The notes under the pieces: generated by a model | Databases searched by the model: none | Told to the model about the DNA's origin: nothing | What the model saw: only the letters and a program-made list of their open reading frames with translations | Shown: one piece after another, positions 17,513 to 26,962 of the stretch | Layout: the number at the start of each line of letters is the position of its first letter | How positions within the stretch are numbered: position 1 is the first letter of the stretch | Origin: CAVOAK01 sp963664465 | Lineage (GTDB): Bacteria; Pseudomonadota; Alphaproteobacteria; UBA8366; CAVOAK01 | NCBI GenBank assembly: GCA_963664465.2 | Contig: CAXXSU010000011.1 | Coordinates: 347,959 to 411,958 of the forward strand | DNA length: 64,000 bases | Reading direction: 5' to 3' | Program-made: the position numbers and the translations under genes

Positions 17513-18505
17513 ATGGGCGCTTCCGCCACCCGACGTTGGTTAATCGTTTTCCTGAAGACGGCAGTCACAATCTCGCTTTTTTGGCTTGTGCTGCGTGAAG
17601 TAGAGCTGCAGGACACCGTACGCCACCTGCAGGGGCTTTCTTTCAGCAGCATAGCGCTGGTCCTTGGGCTATTGGCAATTCAGGGTGCCGTCGGCGCATG
17701 GCGCTGGACTTTCGCTGTCAAGGTCTTTGGCTGGCCGCTACCCTTTCCAACGGCCTTGCGCCTGTATTATGAGGGTCTGTTCTTTAACCAGGTGCTCCCT
17801 TCGACGATCGGCGGCGACGCGGTGCGCATGTACCGCTGTAATCGTGCCGGCATGCCGGTTGGAGCAGCGGTGAATGGGGTCCTCCTTGATCGCGTCGGCG
17901 GCGTGAGTGGTTTGTTGATATTGGTTGCTTTGAGCCAACCACTCGCTTGGCAACGACTCCCCGACCTTGGTCCTCGGGTCGCTCTTGCTGTGATACTCTT
18001 CGCCGGAGGTGCGGCGATAGCGACATTGCTCCTGATGGCGTCGCTGCCTGATCGCTGGCGCCGCTGGCGTCTCATCGCCGGCGTCGCTGATCTTTCGGAT
18101 GGTACCCGCCGGATGTATCGTAGCGCCGCACTTGTTACGCCGGTCTTAGGGTTATCGCTGGCGGTACAGATCATTACGGTATTGGCGGTGTTCGTCTTGG
18201 CGCGTGACCTCGAGTTGCCGGTTTCCTTTTATGACTGTTTGGTGCTCGTCCCGCTGGTCTTCCTTGCGGCGACCATCCCTGTTTCCGTCGCCGGATGGGG
18301 CGTGCGTGAAGGCGCAATGGTCACAGCGCTGGGCTTGGTTGGCGTATCGGTGAGCGGCGCCGTCACCGTGTCCGTGATATTTGGCTTGGGTCTGGTCGCC
18401 ATTGGGCTCGTTGGTGGAATCGTGTGGCTCGCACGCAGCGACCACCGGCTGATTGGTGCGGACGAGATTAATCGGCTGACAGACACAGATCCACGGTCCG
18501 ACTGA
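17513..18505 (+). CDS. LPTD-family (UPF0104) integral membrane protein
   Basis: A 330-residue protein with about eight hydrophobic segments. The conserved pattern of the lysylphosphatidylglycerol-synthase-TM/flippase-like family is visible, notably WRWTFAVKVFG, LYYEGLFFNQVLPSTIGGDAVRMYR and DRVGG. Members lacking the C-terminal synthase domain, like this one, are often found beside glycosyltransferases and are proposed to move lipid-linked sugars. The gene diverges from the TPP-riboswitch operon and is followed directly (stop TGA, then ATG) by the methyltransferase-glycosyltransferase gene. It therefore probably heads a glycolipid operon. Confidence 0.85.
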   Translation: MGASATRRWLIVFLKTAVTISLFWLVLREVELQDTVRHLQGLSFSSIALVLGLLAIQGAVGAWRWTFAVKVFGWPLPFPTALRLYYEGLFFNQVLPSTIGGDAVRMYRCNRAGMPVGAAVNGVLLDRVGGVSGLLILVALSQPLAWQRLPDLGPRVALAVILFAGGAAIATLLLMASLPDRWRRWRLIAGVADLSDGTRRMYRSAALVTPVLGLSLAVQIITVLAVFVLARDLELPVSFYDCLVLVPLVFLAATIPVSVAGWGVREGAMVTALGLVGVSVSGAVTVSVIFGLGLVAIGLVGGIVWLARSDHRLIGADEINRLTDTDPRSD

Positions 18506-19950
18506 ATGGGGTCTTCATCCAGCAAATTATCGCCGCGCAAACAGGCAATTCGCGATCTTGCTGACCGCATAGCCGCAGAGCGTGATGAGTGGATCCCCGC
18601 AACGCTTATTATCACGAAGAAGACCTCCGCTATCTCAACTTCCTCGTGCCGCAAGGGCTGCGGGTCCTGGTTCTGGGCGGTGATGTCGGCATAGTGCTCG
18701 ACCGACTGAAGCCCTCCCATGGCGTCGGCGTCAGCATCAGCGAGGCGATGGTCGAGTTAGCCCGCTCGCGTTATCCGCAGTACGAGTTTCACGCGGGCGA
18801 TATCGAAGATCCCGAGATCATTCGTCAGTTCAAAGGACCATTTGACGTCATCGTATTGGTTGATCTGATTGGGCTGCTTGAGGATTGCGAGGAGATGTTG
18901 GCCTCGATGCGGCGTTTGTGCGGCCCCGACACCCGCATCGTCATCACTTACTGGTCGCACCTCTGGGAGCCGATCCTGAAATTGGCTTCGCTACTCGGAC
19001 AACGTATGCCGCAGGTGGAGGAAAATTGGCTTTCAACGGCGGATGTCGCCAACCTACTCAACCTCACCGATTTCGAAGTTATCAAGCGGGAATGGCGGCA
19101 GCTTTTGCCGAAACGGCTGCTCGGTTTCGGAACGTTGATAAACCGCTATGTCGCCACGCTTCCTGTTATCCGGCACGCGTGCCTACGCAATTATATCGTC
19201 GCGCGAAGGCTGCCGGAAAAACCCGAACGCGGATTGTCGGTCAGCGTAATCGTTCCCTGCCGCAATGAAAAAGGCAACATCTTAGTCGCGCTCGACCGGC
19301 TGCCGCGCATTTCCGAAGATATGGAAATTATATTTGTCGAGGGACACAGCACCGATGGGACCTTGGACGAGTGCCACCGGGTCAAGTCTCAGTACGCCGA
19401 CCTCGACATCAAAGTCTTGGTCCAAGACGGTGAAGGCAAGGGGGACGCGGTGCGCAAAGGGTTCGAGGCTGCGCGCGGCGATGTGCTGATGATCCTGGAT
19501 GCGGATTTGACGGTGCCGCCCGAGGTGCTGCCAAAGTTCCTTAGCGCGATCGAGCGTCGAAAGGGTGAGTTCATCAATGGCACGCGGCTCGTCTACCCGA
19601 TGGAAAAGGGCGCGATGCAATTCCTCAACTTTCTTGCAAACCGTGCCTTCGCGGTGATCTTCTCCTTTCTCGTGAATCAACGTTTCAGCGACACACTGTG
19701 CGGCACCAAGGTGTTGCGCCGCAGCCACTACATGCAAATCGCGGAAAATCGCGAATATTTCGGCGAGTTCGATCCATTTGGCGACTTCGATCTTATATTT
19801 GGCGCGGCCAAGCTAAATCTAAAAATTGCTGAAATTCCAATACGGTATGCCGAGCGTGCGTATGGTGAAACGCAGATATCGCGCTTTCAGCACGGCTGGC
19901 TGCTTCTACGCATGGTGCTGTTTGCTTGGCGTAAACTTAAGGCGTTCTGA
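18506..19950 (+). CDS. Methyltransferase-glycosyltransferase (GT2) fusion, apparent frameshift near start
   Basis: The natural start is the ATG at 18506, directly after the LPTD stop. That frame gives about 28 residues ending DEWI. The rest is in another frame from 18589, beginning with RNAYYHEEDLRYLNFLVPQG. One missing C in the CCCC run near 18592 reconciles them (DEWIPRNAYYH), giving 481 residues. Domain 1 (about residues 30-230) is a class I methyltransferase with VLVLGGDVG as the SAM loop. Domain 2 (about 245-481) is a DPM1-like GT2 with VSVIVPCRNEKGN and LDADLTV as the DXD region. Such fusions could glycosylate and methylate a lipid-linked sugar. The substrate is unknown. Translation from GTG 18589 would give a near-complete protein. 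Confidence 0.75.
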
Positions 19951-19954
19951 GGCC

Positions 19955-20687
19955 ATGGAAGACGCGCGGTTGCTGGCGCATCGGGCGGCTTGGCAAGGTA
20001 AGCCGGCGACCCGGAAAGTATACGATGATTATCATCGCCTTATGCTTGAAGCCTGTGTTCCAGGTCCGGTCCTTGACGTCGGTTCGGGTTCCGGACACTT
20101 CAGAGAGAGAGTTGATGACGTTGTGGCCATCGACATTTTGGCCGCACCGTGGCTTGACGCCGTCGCGGACGCACAAGCATTGCCGTTTGAGCACGGAAGC
20201 GTCGCCAACATCGTCTTGTTGGATGTCCTGCATCACATCGAACGGCCAGGTATTTTTTTCCGAGGCAGCGCGGGTACTGAAGAAGGGCGGACGTCTCGTA
20301 ATGATCGAGCCCGCAATCACGCCGGTGAGCTGGTTGGTGTACAATTTTCTTCATCCAGAGCCGGTTGAGTTCGGTGTGGATCCCCTTGGCGCGGCGGCGG
20401 AGGCAACGCCTGGTCGGGATCCCTTTGATGCGAATTAGGCGATTCCCAGCCTGCTGTTCGCCAGAAAAAGCGATCGCAGGACGTTTGCCGAGAATTTTCC
20501 GGAATTGCGGATCTTGGATGTCAACTGGCTCAGTCTCTTTGCCTATCCGCTTAGTGGCGGATTTAGAAGCTGGAGCCTGATTCCGGGGGCTGCGGTAGCG
20601 CCTACTCTTGCGCTTGAGCGCGCGCTACTGCCGCTTCTCGGTCGTCTTTTGGCGTTCCGAATGCACGTCGTCATAGAGCGCGTCTGA
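19955..20687 (+). pseudogene. Class I SAM-dependent methyltransferase, frameshifted and with an amber codon
   Basis: The frame starts at ATG 19955, five bases after the GT2 stop. VLDVGSGSGHF and VLLDVLHHIERPG identify a class I methyltransferase. One extra T in the run at 20252-20258 breaks the frame; with six Ts the reading continues as FSEAARVLKKGGRLVMIEPA. An in-frame TAG at 20436-20438 follows, where CAG would restore DANQAIPSLLF, and the frame then runs to 20687. The corrected product is 243 residues. The frameshift could be consensus error; the amber is a substitution and suggests real decay. It sits between the GT2 fusion and gmd and may have modified the same glycan. Confidence 0.75.
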
Positions 20688-20755
20688 GCGGTATCCTTGA
20701 CCTGCCATCTGGTTGGCGATAGCACAGGTAGAGGTCTACAATTTGGGGTGACGCG

Positions 20756-21802
20756 ATGAAACGCGCGTTAATAACCGGCGTAACCGGGCAAGATGGTTCC
20801 TATTTGACCGAATTCCTGCTCGCCAAGGGGTACGAGGTGCACGGTCTGATTCGCCGCGCCAGTACATTCCACACCGACCGGATCGATCATCTCTATCAGG
20901 ATCCCCACGAGTCGGATGCCAAACTGTTTCTCCACTATGCCGATCTCGCGGACGGGACGGGCCTGCGCCGCGTGCTCGAACGCGTGCAGCCGGACGAAGT
21001 ATACAACCTCGCCGCCCAGAGCCATGTCATGGTGTCCTTCGATCAGCCCGAGTACACGGCCGACGTCGTGGCGACCGGCACGCTTCGGCTCTTGGAGGCG
21101 TTGCGCGACCACATGGATGCGCGCGCCAGCACGGTCAAGATATATCAGGCTGGGTCTTCAGAGATGTACGGTAGTGCAGTGTCGCCGCAGTCGGAGACCA
21201 CGCCCTTCCATCCACGGAGCCCTTACGGTGCGAGCAAGGTGGCGGCGTTCTGGTATGCGACGAACTACCGTGAGGCGTACGATTTGTTTGTCACCAACGG
21301 CATTCTGTTCAACCACGAGAGCCCGCGACGCGGCGAAACGTTTGTCACGCGAAAAATATCGCGTGCCGTTGGCCGCATTAAAGAGGGGCTCCAAGATACA
21401 CTCTACCTCGGCAACCTCGACGCCAAGCGGGACTGGGGCTACGCCGGCGATTTCGTCGAAGCGATGTGGTTGATGTTACAGCATGAGACAGCGGATGATT
21501 TCGTGGTCGCTACTGGTCAGTCGCATGCGGTCCGTGACTACCTGGAAATGGCGTTCTCCCATGCTGGGCTAGACTGGGAGCGGTATGTTCGTATCGACGA
21601 GCGATATCTCCGTCCAGCCGAAGTGGATACGCTCTGTGGTGACGCCAGCAAAGCGCGGACGCAGCTCAATTGGCAGCCGAAAGTCACGTTTGAAGAGCTG
21701 GTGCGGATGATGGTTGATCACGACCTTGAGTTGGCGCGCCAGGAACGCACGCTCTCGGACGCCGGCCATGCGGTGAACCTCCGTGGCGCTGCGCATGGCT
21801 GA
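20756..21802 (+). CDS. gmd: GDP-mannose 4,6-dehydratase
   Basis: A 348-residue extended SDR. ITGVTGQDGSYLTEFLLAKG binds NADP, GLIRRAS follows, and the active site is formed by SSEMYG with YGASK. NHESPRRGETFVTRKI and the NLDAKRDWGYAGDFVEAMW segment are diagnostic for Gmd. It converts GDP-D-mannose to GDP-4-keto-6-deoxy-D-mannose in the cytoplasm. Its end overlaps the start of the fucose synthase gene by eight bases, as expected for a coupled GDP-L-fucose pathway. Confidence 0.97.
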   Translation: MKRALITGVTGQDGSYLTEFLLAKGYEVHGLIRRASTFHTDRIDHLYQDPHESDAKLFLHYADLADGTGLRRVLERVQPDEVYNLAAQSHVMVSFDQPEYTADVVATGTLRLLEALRDHMDARASTVKIYQAGSSEMYGSAVSPQSETTPFHPRSPYGASKVAAFWYATNYREAYDLFVTNGILFNHESPRRGETFVTRKISRAVGRIKEGLQDTLYLGNLDAKRDWGYAGDFVEAMWLMLQHETADDFVVATGQSHAVRDYLEMAFSHAGLDWERYVRIDERYLRPAEVDTLCGDASKARTQLNWQPKVTFEELVRMMVDHDLELARQERTLSDAGHAVNLRGAAHG

Positions 21803-22748
21803 ACTGCCGGCCGCAGCCCGAATCTATATCGCCGGGCATCGCGGTTTGGTCGGATCGGCAATCAGCCGCAGCTTGCAAGCCAAAGGTCACAACTCCATTC
21901 TTGAGCGCACGCACGATGAACTCGACCTGACCGATCCGGCAGCTGTTGAACGTTTCTTTGTCGATGAAAATCCGGACTATGTATTTCTTGCCGCTGCCAA
22001 GGTCGGCGGCATCCACGCCAACAGTTCCTTCCCTGCGGATTTTATTCGCGAAAACCTTGCGATCGAACTCAACGTGATCCATGCGTCCTGGCAGCACGGA
22101 GTAACCAAGCTGTTGTTTCTTGGCTCATCGTGCATTTATCCAAAACTGGCGCCGCAGCCGATTGCCGAGGAGGCATTGCTGGGCGGTCCGTTGGAGCCGA
22201 CGAACGAAGCCTATGCAGTCGCCAAGATTGCCGGCCTCAAGATGTGCGAGGCCTACAGGAAACAACATGGTTTCAATGCGATCAGCCTGATGCCAACCAA
22301 TCTGTACGGTCCGGGCGACAATTTCGACTTGGACACTAGTCACGTAATCTCTGCGTTGATCCGCAAGGCCCACGAAGCCAAAATTTCCAAAGCGACGCAG
22401 CTGCAAGTCTGGGGTAGCGGCGTGCCGCGCCGAGAGTTTCTCCATGTCGACGATCTGGCCGATGCAGCTGTCTTCTGTATGACGCACTACGATTGCGCTA
22501 AGCACATCAATGTTGGGGTCGGTCAGGACATCACGATCGCTGAATTGGCGCGTCTCATCTGTGAGATCGTTGGATTTTCGGGTGACATCGCTTTCGATAC
22601 GACCAAGCCGGATGGGACCCCGCGCAAAATGTTGAACGTCGATCGGTTGCGCGCGCTCGGCTGGCGCTCGAGCATCACGCTCCGAGACGGACTGTCTGAA
22701 ACCTATCGATGGTACGTCGAGAGTGGTGGCGCGCTTGCTGCCGAATAG
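21795..22748 (+). CDS. fcl: GDP-L-fucose synthase
   Basis: A 317-residue SDR epimerase-reductase. IYIAGHRGLVGSAI is the nucleotide-binding motif. FLGSSCIYPKLAPQPI, TNEAYAVAKIAG (catalytic Tyr/Lys) and NLYGPGDNFDL are typical. The ATG at 21795 is preferred to the GTG at 21783, since MAELPAAARIYIAGHRG then starts compactly and overlaps the gmd stop. It makes GDP-L-fucose from the Gmd product, supplying fucose or a derivative for the neighbouring glycosyltransferase cluster. Confidence 0.96.
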   Translation: MAELPAAARIYIAGHRGLVGSAISRSLQAKGHNSILERTHDELDLTDPAAVERFFVDENPDYVFLAAAKVGGIHANSSFPADFIRENLAIELNVIHASWQHGVTKLLFLGSSCIYPKLAPQPIAEEALLGGPLEPTNEAYAVAKIAGLKMCEAYRKQHGFNAISLMPTNLYGPGDNFDLDTSHVISALIRKAHEAKISKATQLQVWGSGVPRREFLHVDDLADAAVFCMTHYDCAKHINVGVGQDITIAELARLICEIVGFSGDIAFDTTKPDGTPRKMLNVDRLRALGWRSSITLRDGLSETYRWYVESGGALAAE

Positions 22749-22881
22749 CTGTTGTAACCTGGTATAAACGCAGCGTCGGTTGGCCGATCTTGCGGGCTGA
22801 AGATCACGCCGAAACGTAACTTCCTGATCCTAGAGGTGCCTCGGAGCCGCCAGTTGTGAGCGTCTGTCTACCAGTGGCGCG

Positions 22882-23697
22882 TTACAAGCCCGAAGTGCTG
22901 TAGGCCCGGGCCCGCGCGCGAACTTCTGCGCGCCGCTGTTCCTTGACGGACCGCGGCGGCCAGGTCGCAAGGTCGATGAGCGAATTGGTCTGATCCGCCG
23001 CCAGTGCGATCGGCGGCAGTACTGCACCGGTGCTTCGGGCGTATTCGGCCAGCAGCGCCGCTTTCTTGCGCTGGTACTTACGCTCGGCAAGTTGGAGCTT
23101 CCGCGCGACCCGAATCGCTTGGTTGTTCGTACGTCTAATTTCTCGCCAGGCGGCGAAGACTTTAGTCCGGTAGGGCGCCTGCAACTCCCGAGTCGACGAA
23201 TGATAGTGCTTGACCGCTTGGGTCCACGACTTTCGCTCGACCCGCAGGTCCGTAAGGAAAGCCGCCGCGTAGGCAACATTGGCGACAGGATCGAAGGCCT
23301 CATTGAGATTTGCGAAAGCGCCCGGGTGATAGCGCAGGTTGATTTGCATGCAACCGACGTCGATGTTTCTGACGCCACGCGACTGACGTTGTTCGACAGC
23401 GCTGATAGCGGTTTGCTTCGAAGCGAAGTATCGCCCCTTGCTCTCGGCGGTGACCGTCCAGGGCCAGGCAAGGTTCTGTTTGCTCTCTGCATCCCATCGG
23501 CCTGTCTCGACGATCGAGACCGCATAAAGAAGCTTGTCGGGGATACCCCATTGCGGCTCGGCTTCTAAAATCGCGGCGCGGCAGATTTGATCCATTTCCG
23601 GTGCACCAGCGTGCGCTGGCGCGGGGTGCAACGCCGCCAATAGTATCGCGGACGCTGTCATTCCTGCTGCGTACAAATTGACCATTGAAACGTGCAT
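22882..23697 (-). CDS. Periplasmic lytic transglycosylase-like (SLT) protein
   Basis: A 271-residue protein with a signal peptide (TASAILLAALHPAPAHA). The SLT fold is shown by KLLYAVSIVETGRW, whose Glu is the likely catalytic residue, by NIDVGCMQINLRYH, where GCMQIN is the family's GLMQI/GxMQIN motif, and by AAAFLTDL. A basic, coiled-coil-prone tail occupies the last 100 residues. Related stand-alone proteins are often linked to flagellar or secretion assembly, where they open peptidoglycan. AGGAGGAAGGA lies before the ATG at 23697. Confidence 0.85.
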   Translation of the reverse strand: MHVSMVNLYAAGMTASAILLAALHPAPAHAGAPEMDQICRAAILEAEPQWGIPDKLLYAVSIVETGRWDAESKQNLAWPWTVTAESKGRYFASKQTAISAVEQRQSRGVRNIDVGCMQINLRYHPGAFANLNEAFDPVANVAYAAAFLTDLRVERKSWTQAVKHYHSSTRELQAPYRTKVFAAWREIRRTNNQAIRVARKLQLAERKYQRKKAALLAEYARSTGAVLPPIALAADQTNSLIDLATWPPRSVKEQRRAEVRARARAYSTSGL

Positions 23698-24076
23698 ATC
23701 CTTCCTCCTGCGAGATATGCAGCAATCGGCATGCCATTTTCGCGCTGTGATGGCGTTCAGGTCGGCGATCGCAGCTAATTTGCTGCCGAATCGGGCGAAA
23801 ATCTGACCTTATTTCCCTCTTCTGTGTCCACCGCCTTAGGATATAATCTGTTGATTTTATTACTATAATTATCCTGTACATACGCCATTGGGCGCTGGGG
23901 TTCTTGATTTGTACGTTAGCGATTCACATATCAAGATGTATCCGCGTGGGCGGCCGGCCGGAACTGGCCAGGATATGCCCATGCACGACGCCAACTAGGC
24001 GTTCCCTCCCTGAACTTGGCCGCGCAAACGTGCGGCCGTTTTTTTGCCGTGTGAAGCATGACCGAGGTTTCCGACC
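23698..24076. other. 379-bp intergenic region with AT-rich stretch and unassigned transcript candidate
   Basis: Between the transglycosylase gene and the acetyltransferase gene the region from 23840 to 23880 is AT-rich and contains TTGATT and TATAAT-like words, compatible with promoters in either direction. A short plus-strand ORF of 20 codons starts at 23938 (ATGTATCCGCGTGGG) and ends at 23998. It is followed by a strong plus-strand terminator. No recognised gene uses that terminator. Confidence 0.4.
24018..24046 (+). terminator. Strong intrinsic terminator
   Basis: GGCCGCGC and GTGCGGCC arms with a short AAAC-type loop are followed by a run of seven or more Ts (GTTTTTTT). It points to the plus strand. 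The only candidates upstream are the 20-codon ORF at 23938 or a small RNA. Confidence 0.8.
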
Positions 24077-24583
24077 TCAGCCAGAACCCAATGCGCGCTG
24101 CATCAGGACGGTGTCGACCCAGCGCTCATGCTTGAAGCCAACATCCTGCAACACGCCGACCCGGCGGAATCCGAGGTGTGCGTGAAGGCTAATCGAAGCG
24201 TCGTTTTCGCTGTCGCCGATCACCGCCACTATCTGCTTGAAGCCGGCTATTGCGCAGCGCTCTATCAGCGCCGCCAAGAGGGCCCGCCCGGCGCCCCGGC
24301 CGGCCATTTCTGGTGCGACGTAGACCGAGTCTTCGACCGTGTGGCGATAGGCTGGCCGCGGGCGGTATTTGCTGCCATAGGCAAATCCGATCACGGCACC
24401 ATCGAGTTCGGCAACCAGATAGGGCATTCCGGCTGCTGACGCCGTATTCCAGCGCCGCTCGATTTCGGTTCTGTCGGGCGACGATTCTTCAAACGACGCA
24501 AGCCCGTGCCGCACGTGATGGCCATAGATCGCGGTAATCGCGTCGAGGTCTTCTGAGCGGGCATCTCTGACGAGGGGTGCGGT
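24077..24583 (-). CDS. GNAT acetyltransferase of the phosphinothricin-acetyltransferase type
   Basis: About 168 residues from the ATG at 24583; an in-frame start at 24616 would add 11. The pattern is that of the PAT/YncA group: VRDARSEDLDAITAIYGHHV, SFEE, AYGSKYRPRPAYRHTVEDSVYV and the acetyl-CoA loop GRGAGRALL, ending HAHLGFRRVGVLQDVGFKHERW. Family members N-acetylate amino-acid-like compounds such as phosphinothricin or methionine sulfoximine. The physiological substrate here cannot be fixed. It appears monocistronic. Confidence 0.85.
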   Translation of the reverse strand, partial: TAPLVRDARSEDLDAITAIYGHHVRHGLASFEESSPDRTEIERRWNTASAAGMPYLVAELDGAVIGFAYGSKYRPRPAYRHTVEDSVYVAPEMAGRGAGRALLAALIERCAIAGFKQIVAVIGDSENDASISLHAHLGFRRVGVLQDVGFKHERWVDTVLMQRALGSG

Positions 24584-24848
24584 CATTTCGGCGTACGGTC
24601 TGGTGGCTTTGGGCATCAGCTGGAAGGCCTATGGGTCCGGCCAATTACGATGGTGGGTCAAAGAGATAGCAAAGCCAGCCTGAAAGGCGGTGGGTCCGTA
24701 TTTAGCCGCGTCGCGCGGCCTGCGGCAAGCAGGAATCCACACCGTTTGAGGCAACCGCGGCCACTCTTGTCAGGGCCCTGCTTTGATGATACTTCCCCGG
24801 GCTGCTGCCCCAGTCTTTGGCGACGGAGCGGCAGGACATGCCACATTC

Positions 24849-24923
24849 GGGCGCGTAGCTCAGCGGGAGAGCACTACGGTGACATCGTAGGGGTCGTTGG
24901 TTCAATCCCAACCGCGCCCACCA
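24849..24923 (+). tRNA. tRNA-Val (GAC anticodon)
   Basis: A full cloverleaf can be drawn: acceptor GGGCGCG/CGCGCCC, D-arm GCTC...GAGC, anticodon stem CTACG/CGTAG with loop GTGACAT, and T-arm GTTGG/CCAAC with TTCAATC. The anticodon is GAC. CCA is encoded at 24921-24923. Confidence 0.95.
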
Positions 24924-24970
24924 CTGAATTTGGCGCTTGGCCCAATTCCTCCAACACGCTGCTTGCGATC

Positions 24971-25441
24971 TCAGCCGCCTGCACCACTTCGCGCCACCTC
25001 GACCAGGTCCGCCAATTCGCGGTTCGCTCTCTTTTCGGCTGTGACATCGATAGCGTCGAGGACCTGCTCACCCTGGAATGTGAGCTGTTCCAGCTCGAAC
25101 GCCTTGCTATGAAGGCGCGTGCGCAGGTCAGCATCGGGACAAAGGGCGGCCAACTGGAGCAACGCCCAGATCAGTTCGTGCAATTCTTTAACGATTAAGA
25201 AAGTCGCGAACAAGCGTGCTGTTTGGCTGGAGTCGGTTCGCCAATCGACACCTGGATAGATCGTTTGCGTCACTTTCTGCCCAGCGCCGGAACAGCTGTA
25301 TTCAACGCAGCCGGTAAATCCCTGTTGTTGAAGTCTGGCGTGAATCCGGCACTGGAAGTCTTCCGTCAGATTTCTGCAGGGAACGCCTTCGTGCTTGGTA
25401 ACGCGTAATCGGCAGATTTCGCAAACCCGTGTGCGACACAA
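24971..25441 (-). CDS. Cysteine-rich protein of unknown function
   Basis: A 156-residue protein. The N-terminal third holds several Cys and His residues (CRTRVCEIC, CRNL, CRIHARL, GCVEYSCSGAG), which look like a small metal-binding unit. GAGQKVTQTIYPGVDWR is followed by a helical C-terminal half that may dimerise (ELIWALLQLAALC). Similar N-terminal blocks occur in some pentapeptide-repeat proteins, but no pentapeptide repeats are present here. The gene is convergent with the tRNA and downstream of the hydrolase gene on the same strand. Confidence 0.55.
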   Translation of the reverse strand: MCRTRVCEICRLRVTKHEGVPCRNLTEDFQCRIHARLQQQGFTGCVEYSCSGAGQKVTQTIYPGVDWRTDSSQTARLFATFLIVKELHELIWALLQLAALCPDADLRTRLHSKAFELEQLTFQGEQVLDAIDVTAEKRANRELADLVEVARSGAGG

Positions 25442-25541
25442 CAGAGCCCAGTGCAGTTTTCGCAGTCCGGTTCGAGGCTTCGCGTGTCGATCGGAGGCGT
25501 GGCGGAACTTCCGCCAAGGTCGGTTTGCCTCGCCGCCACAA

Positions 25542-26606
25542 TTATGCGTCCAAATGCGCCGCCATCCAGTCGGCGCTTTGCGGGCTGTAACGGTGGCGCT
25601 GGTTGTTTACGCAGTGGTTGCCGCGCTCGATCATCAGTAATTCTGTCGATCCCGACGCCGTCGCTGCCAGCTGGCGTTGATTGTCGGGTGGCGTGATCGG
25701 ATCGTTCTCGCCACCGACGACAAGCAGTGGGCAGGTGATCTTTTCCGCCACGCCGGCGAGATTGAACGCCTTGGCAGCGACCTTCGCTTCTTCCCAGTTC
25801 GCGCTGTGTGAGCGCACACGAAATACCTCTTGCGACAGGCCGTGACGGTCACCCCATAATGTGCCGAAGTCGAAGGATCCGGAGATGGCGATACATGCCT
25901 TGATGCGCTTTTCGAAGGCGGCGGCGCGTGGTGCGTAATAGCCGCCGAAGCTGACACCCCAGAGGCCGATTCGGTTACCGTTGAGGTCGTCGCGCGTCTC
26001 CACGAAGTCTGCGACCGCCGCGACGACGGCTTCATAGTCGGGTCTCATCGCCAGGTCGTATTCGGCTTCGCCCTGGCCAGGTCCATCGAAGGCAAGGGTG
26101 GCGATGCCGCGATCGAGGAAATGCACCTCGTTGGTCCCCATCTCTTCTTTTGCGGAATCCAAACCCATGCACATGATCACAACCGGTAACCGCGCTGTAC
26201 CGTTCGGCTTACGCAAGTTGCCGTAGAGCAAGCCACCCTCATAGGGGATTTCGACACGCGTGCCGGATGGCCGAATGTGAGGCAGCGCTAAGGCATGGCA
26301 GGCCAATGCCTTTTCGTGCGCTGGTCGGAGCTGGTCCATGTCATGGACGAAGACGAACTTCGCGAAATGATAGATAACGGCCGCCGTCTGAAAATATTGT
26401 CCAGCGGTAATGGTGCGGCCGGCATCGAGCGCCGCGTGACCCGCTGCTTCATGCTCGGCGGCGCGGGCCGACCAGGCGGCGCACCAATCGTCCCAAGCCT
26501 CAAGACTGTCGGTGACCTCCTGGTAGTCGAACAGGGGTACGCCGTTTGATATGAAGCGCGGCGCCCAGTTTCGAACCACCGTTTCGACCACCTGATCGCG
26601 GGCCAT
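25542..26606 (-). CDS. Alpha/beta-hydrolase of the FrsA/dihydroxypseudooxynicotine-hydrolase type
   Basis: A 354-residue protein. A helical N-terminal cap region (about residues 1-125) precedes the hydrolase fold. The nucleophile elbow is GVSFGG, with the acid probably in GGENDPITP and the base in ERGNHCVNN. MCMGLDSAKEEMG and ATLAFDGPGQGEAEYDL are typical of the family acting on C-C or ester bonds of bulky substrates, as in nicotine catabolism. The real substrate is unknown. The region downstream codes for the Cys-rich protein on the same strand. Confidence 0.85.
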   Translation of the reverse strand: MARDQVVETVVRNWAPRFISNGVPLFDYQEVTDSLEAWDDWCAAWSARAAEHEAAGHAALDAGRTITAGQYFQTAAVIYHFAKFVFVHDMDQLRPAHEKALACHALALPHIRPSGTRVEIPYEGGLLYGNLRKPNGTARLPVVIMCMGLDSAKEEMGTNEVHFLDRGIATLAFDGPGQGEAEYDLAMRPDYEAVVAAVADFVETRDDLNGNRIGLWGVSFGGYYAPRAAAFEKRIKACIAISGSFDFGTLWGDRHGLSQEVFRVRSHSANWEEAKVAAKAFNLAGVAEKITCPLLVVGGENDPITPPDNQRQLAATASGSTELLMIERGNHCVNNQRHRYSPQSADWMAAHLDA

Positions 26607-26962
26607 CGCTCAATCCTCCTTCGCTCAAGCACCCGCGCTGCAGATGCGGCGTGTAGCGGTTATCGCGGAGAAAACGCCAACGTCTCCAATGTAGCCCAGC
26701 CGCCATCCAACGTCCGCTGTATCTGCAATTTGCTTCCCCGCAATTCACTACGTTGCTGCGACAAACAAGCGACTTGGGTCGATCCGCCCGCCGACGGATG
26801 GACGACGACATCAAGTGCCGTAAAGCATGATGTTAACCTCTTGACGACCCTAAGCCTCGTGAAGAAGTGACTTGGCCGCCGTCATGCTCGCCGCGTCAGT
26901 TGAGTAGACCGCAGTACCGGAAAGAATTTCCAACGTCCGAATTCCCCCGGATTAGGAGTGCA
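26607..26962. other. 356-bp intergenic region without recognised feature
   Basis: This separates the minus-strand hydrolase gene from the plus-strand chimeric remnant. It contains a GAGGATT-like ribosome-binding site for the hydrolase gene at its left end and probably divergent promoters. No hairpin, repeat or coding region stood out. Confidence 0.4.
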
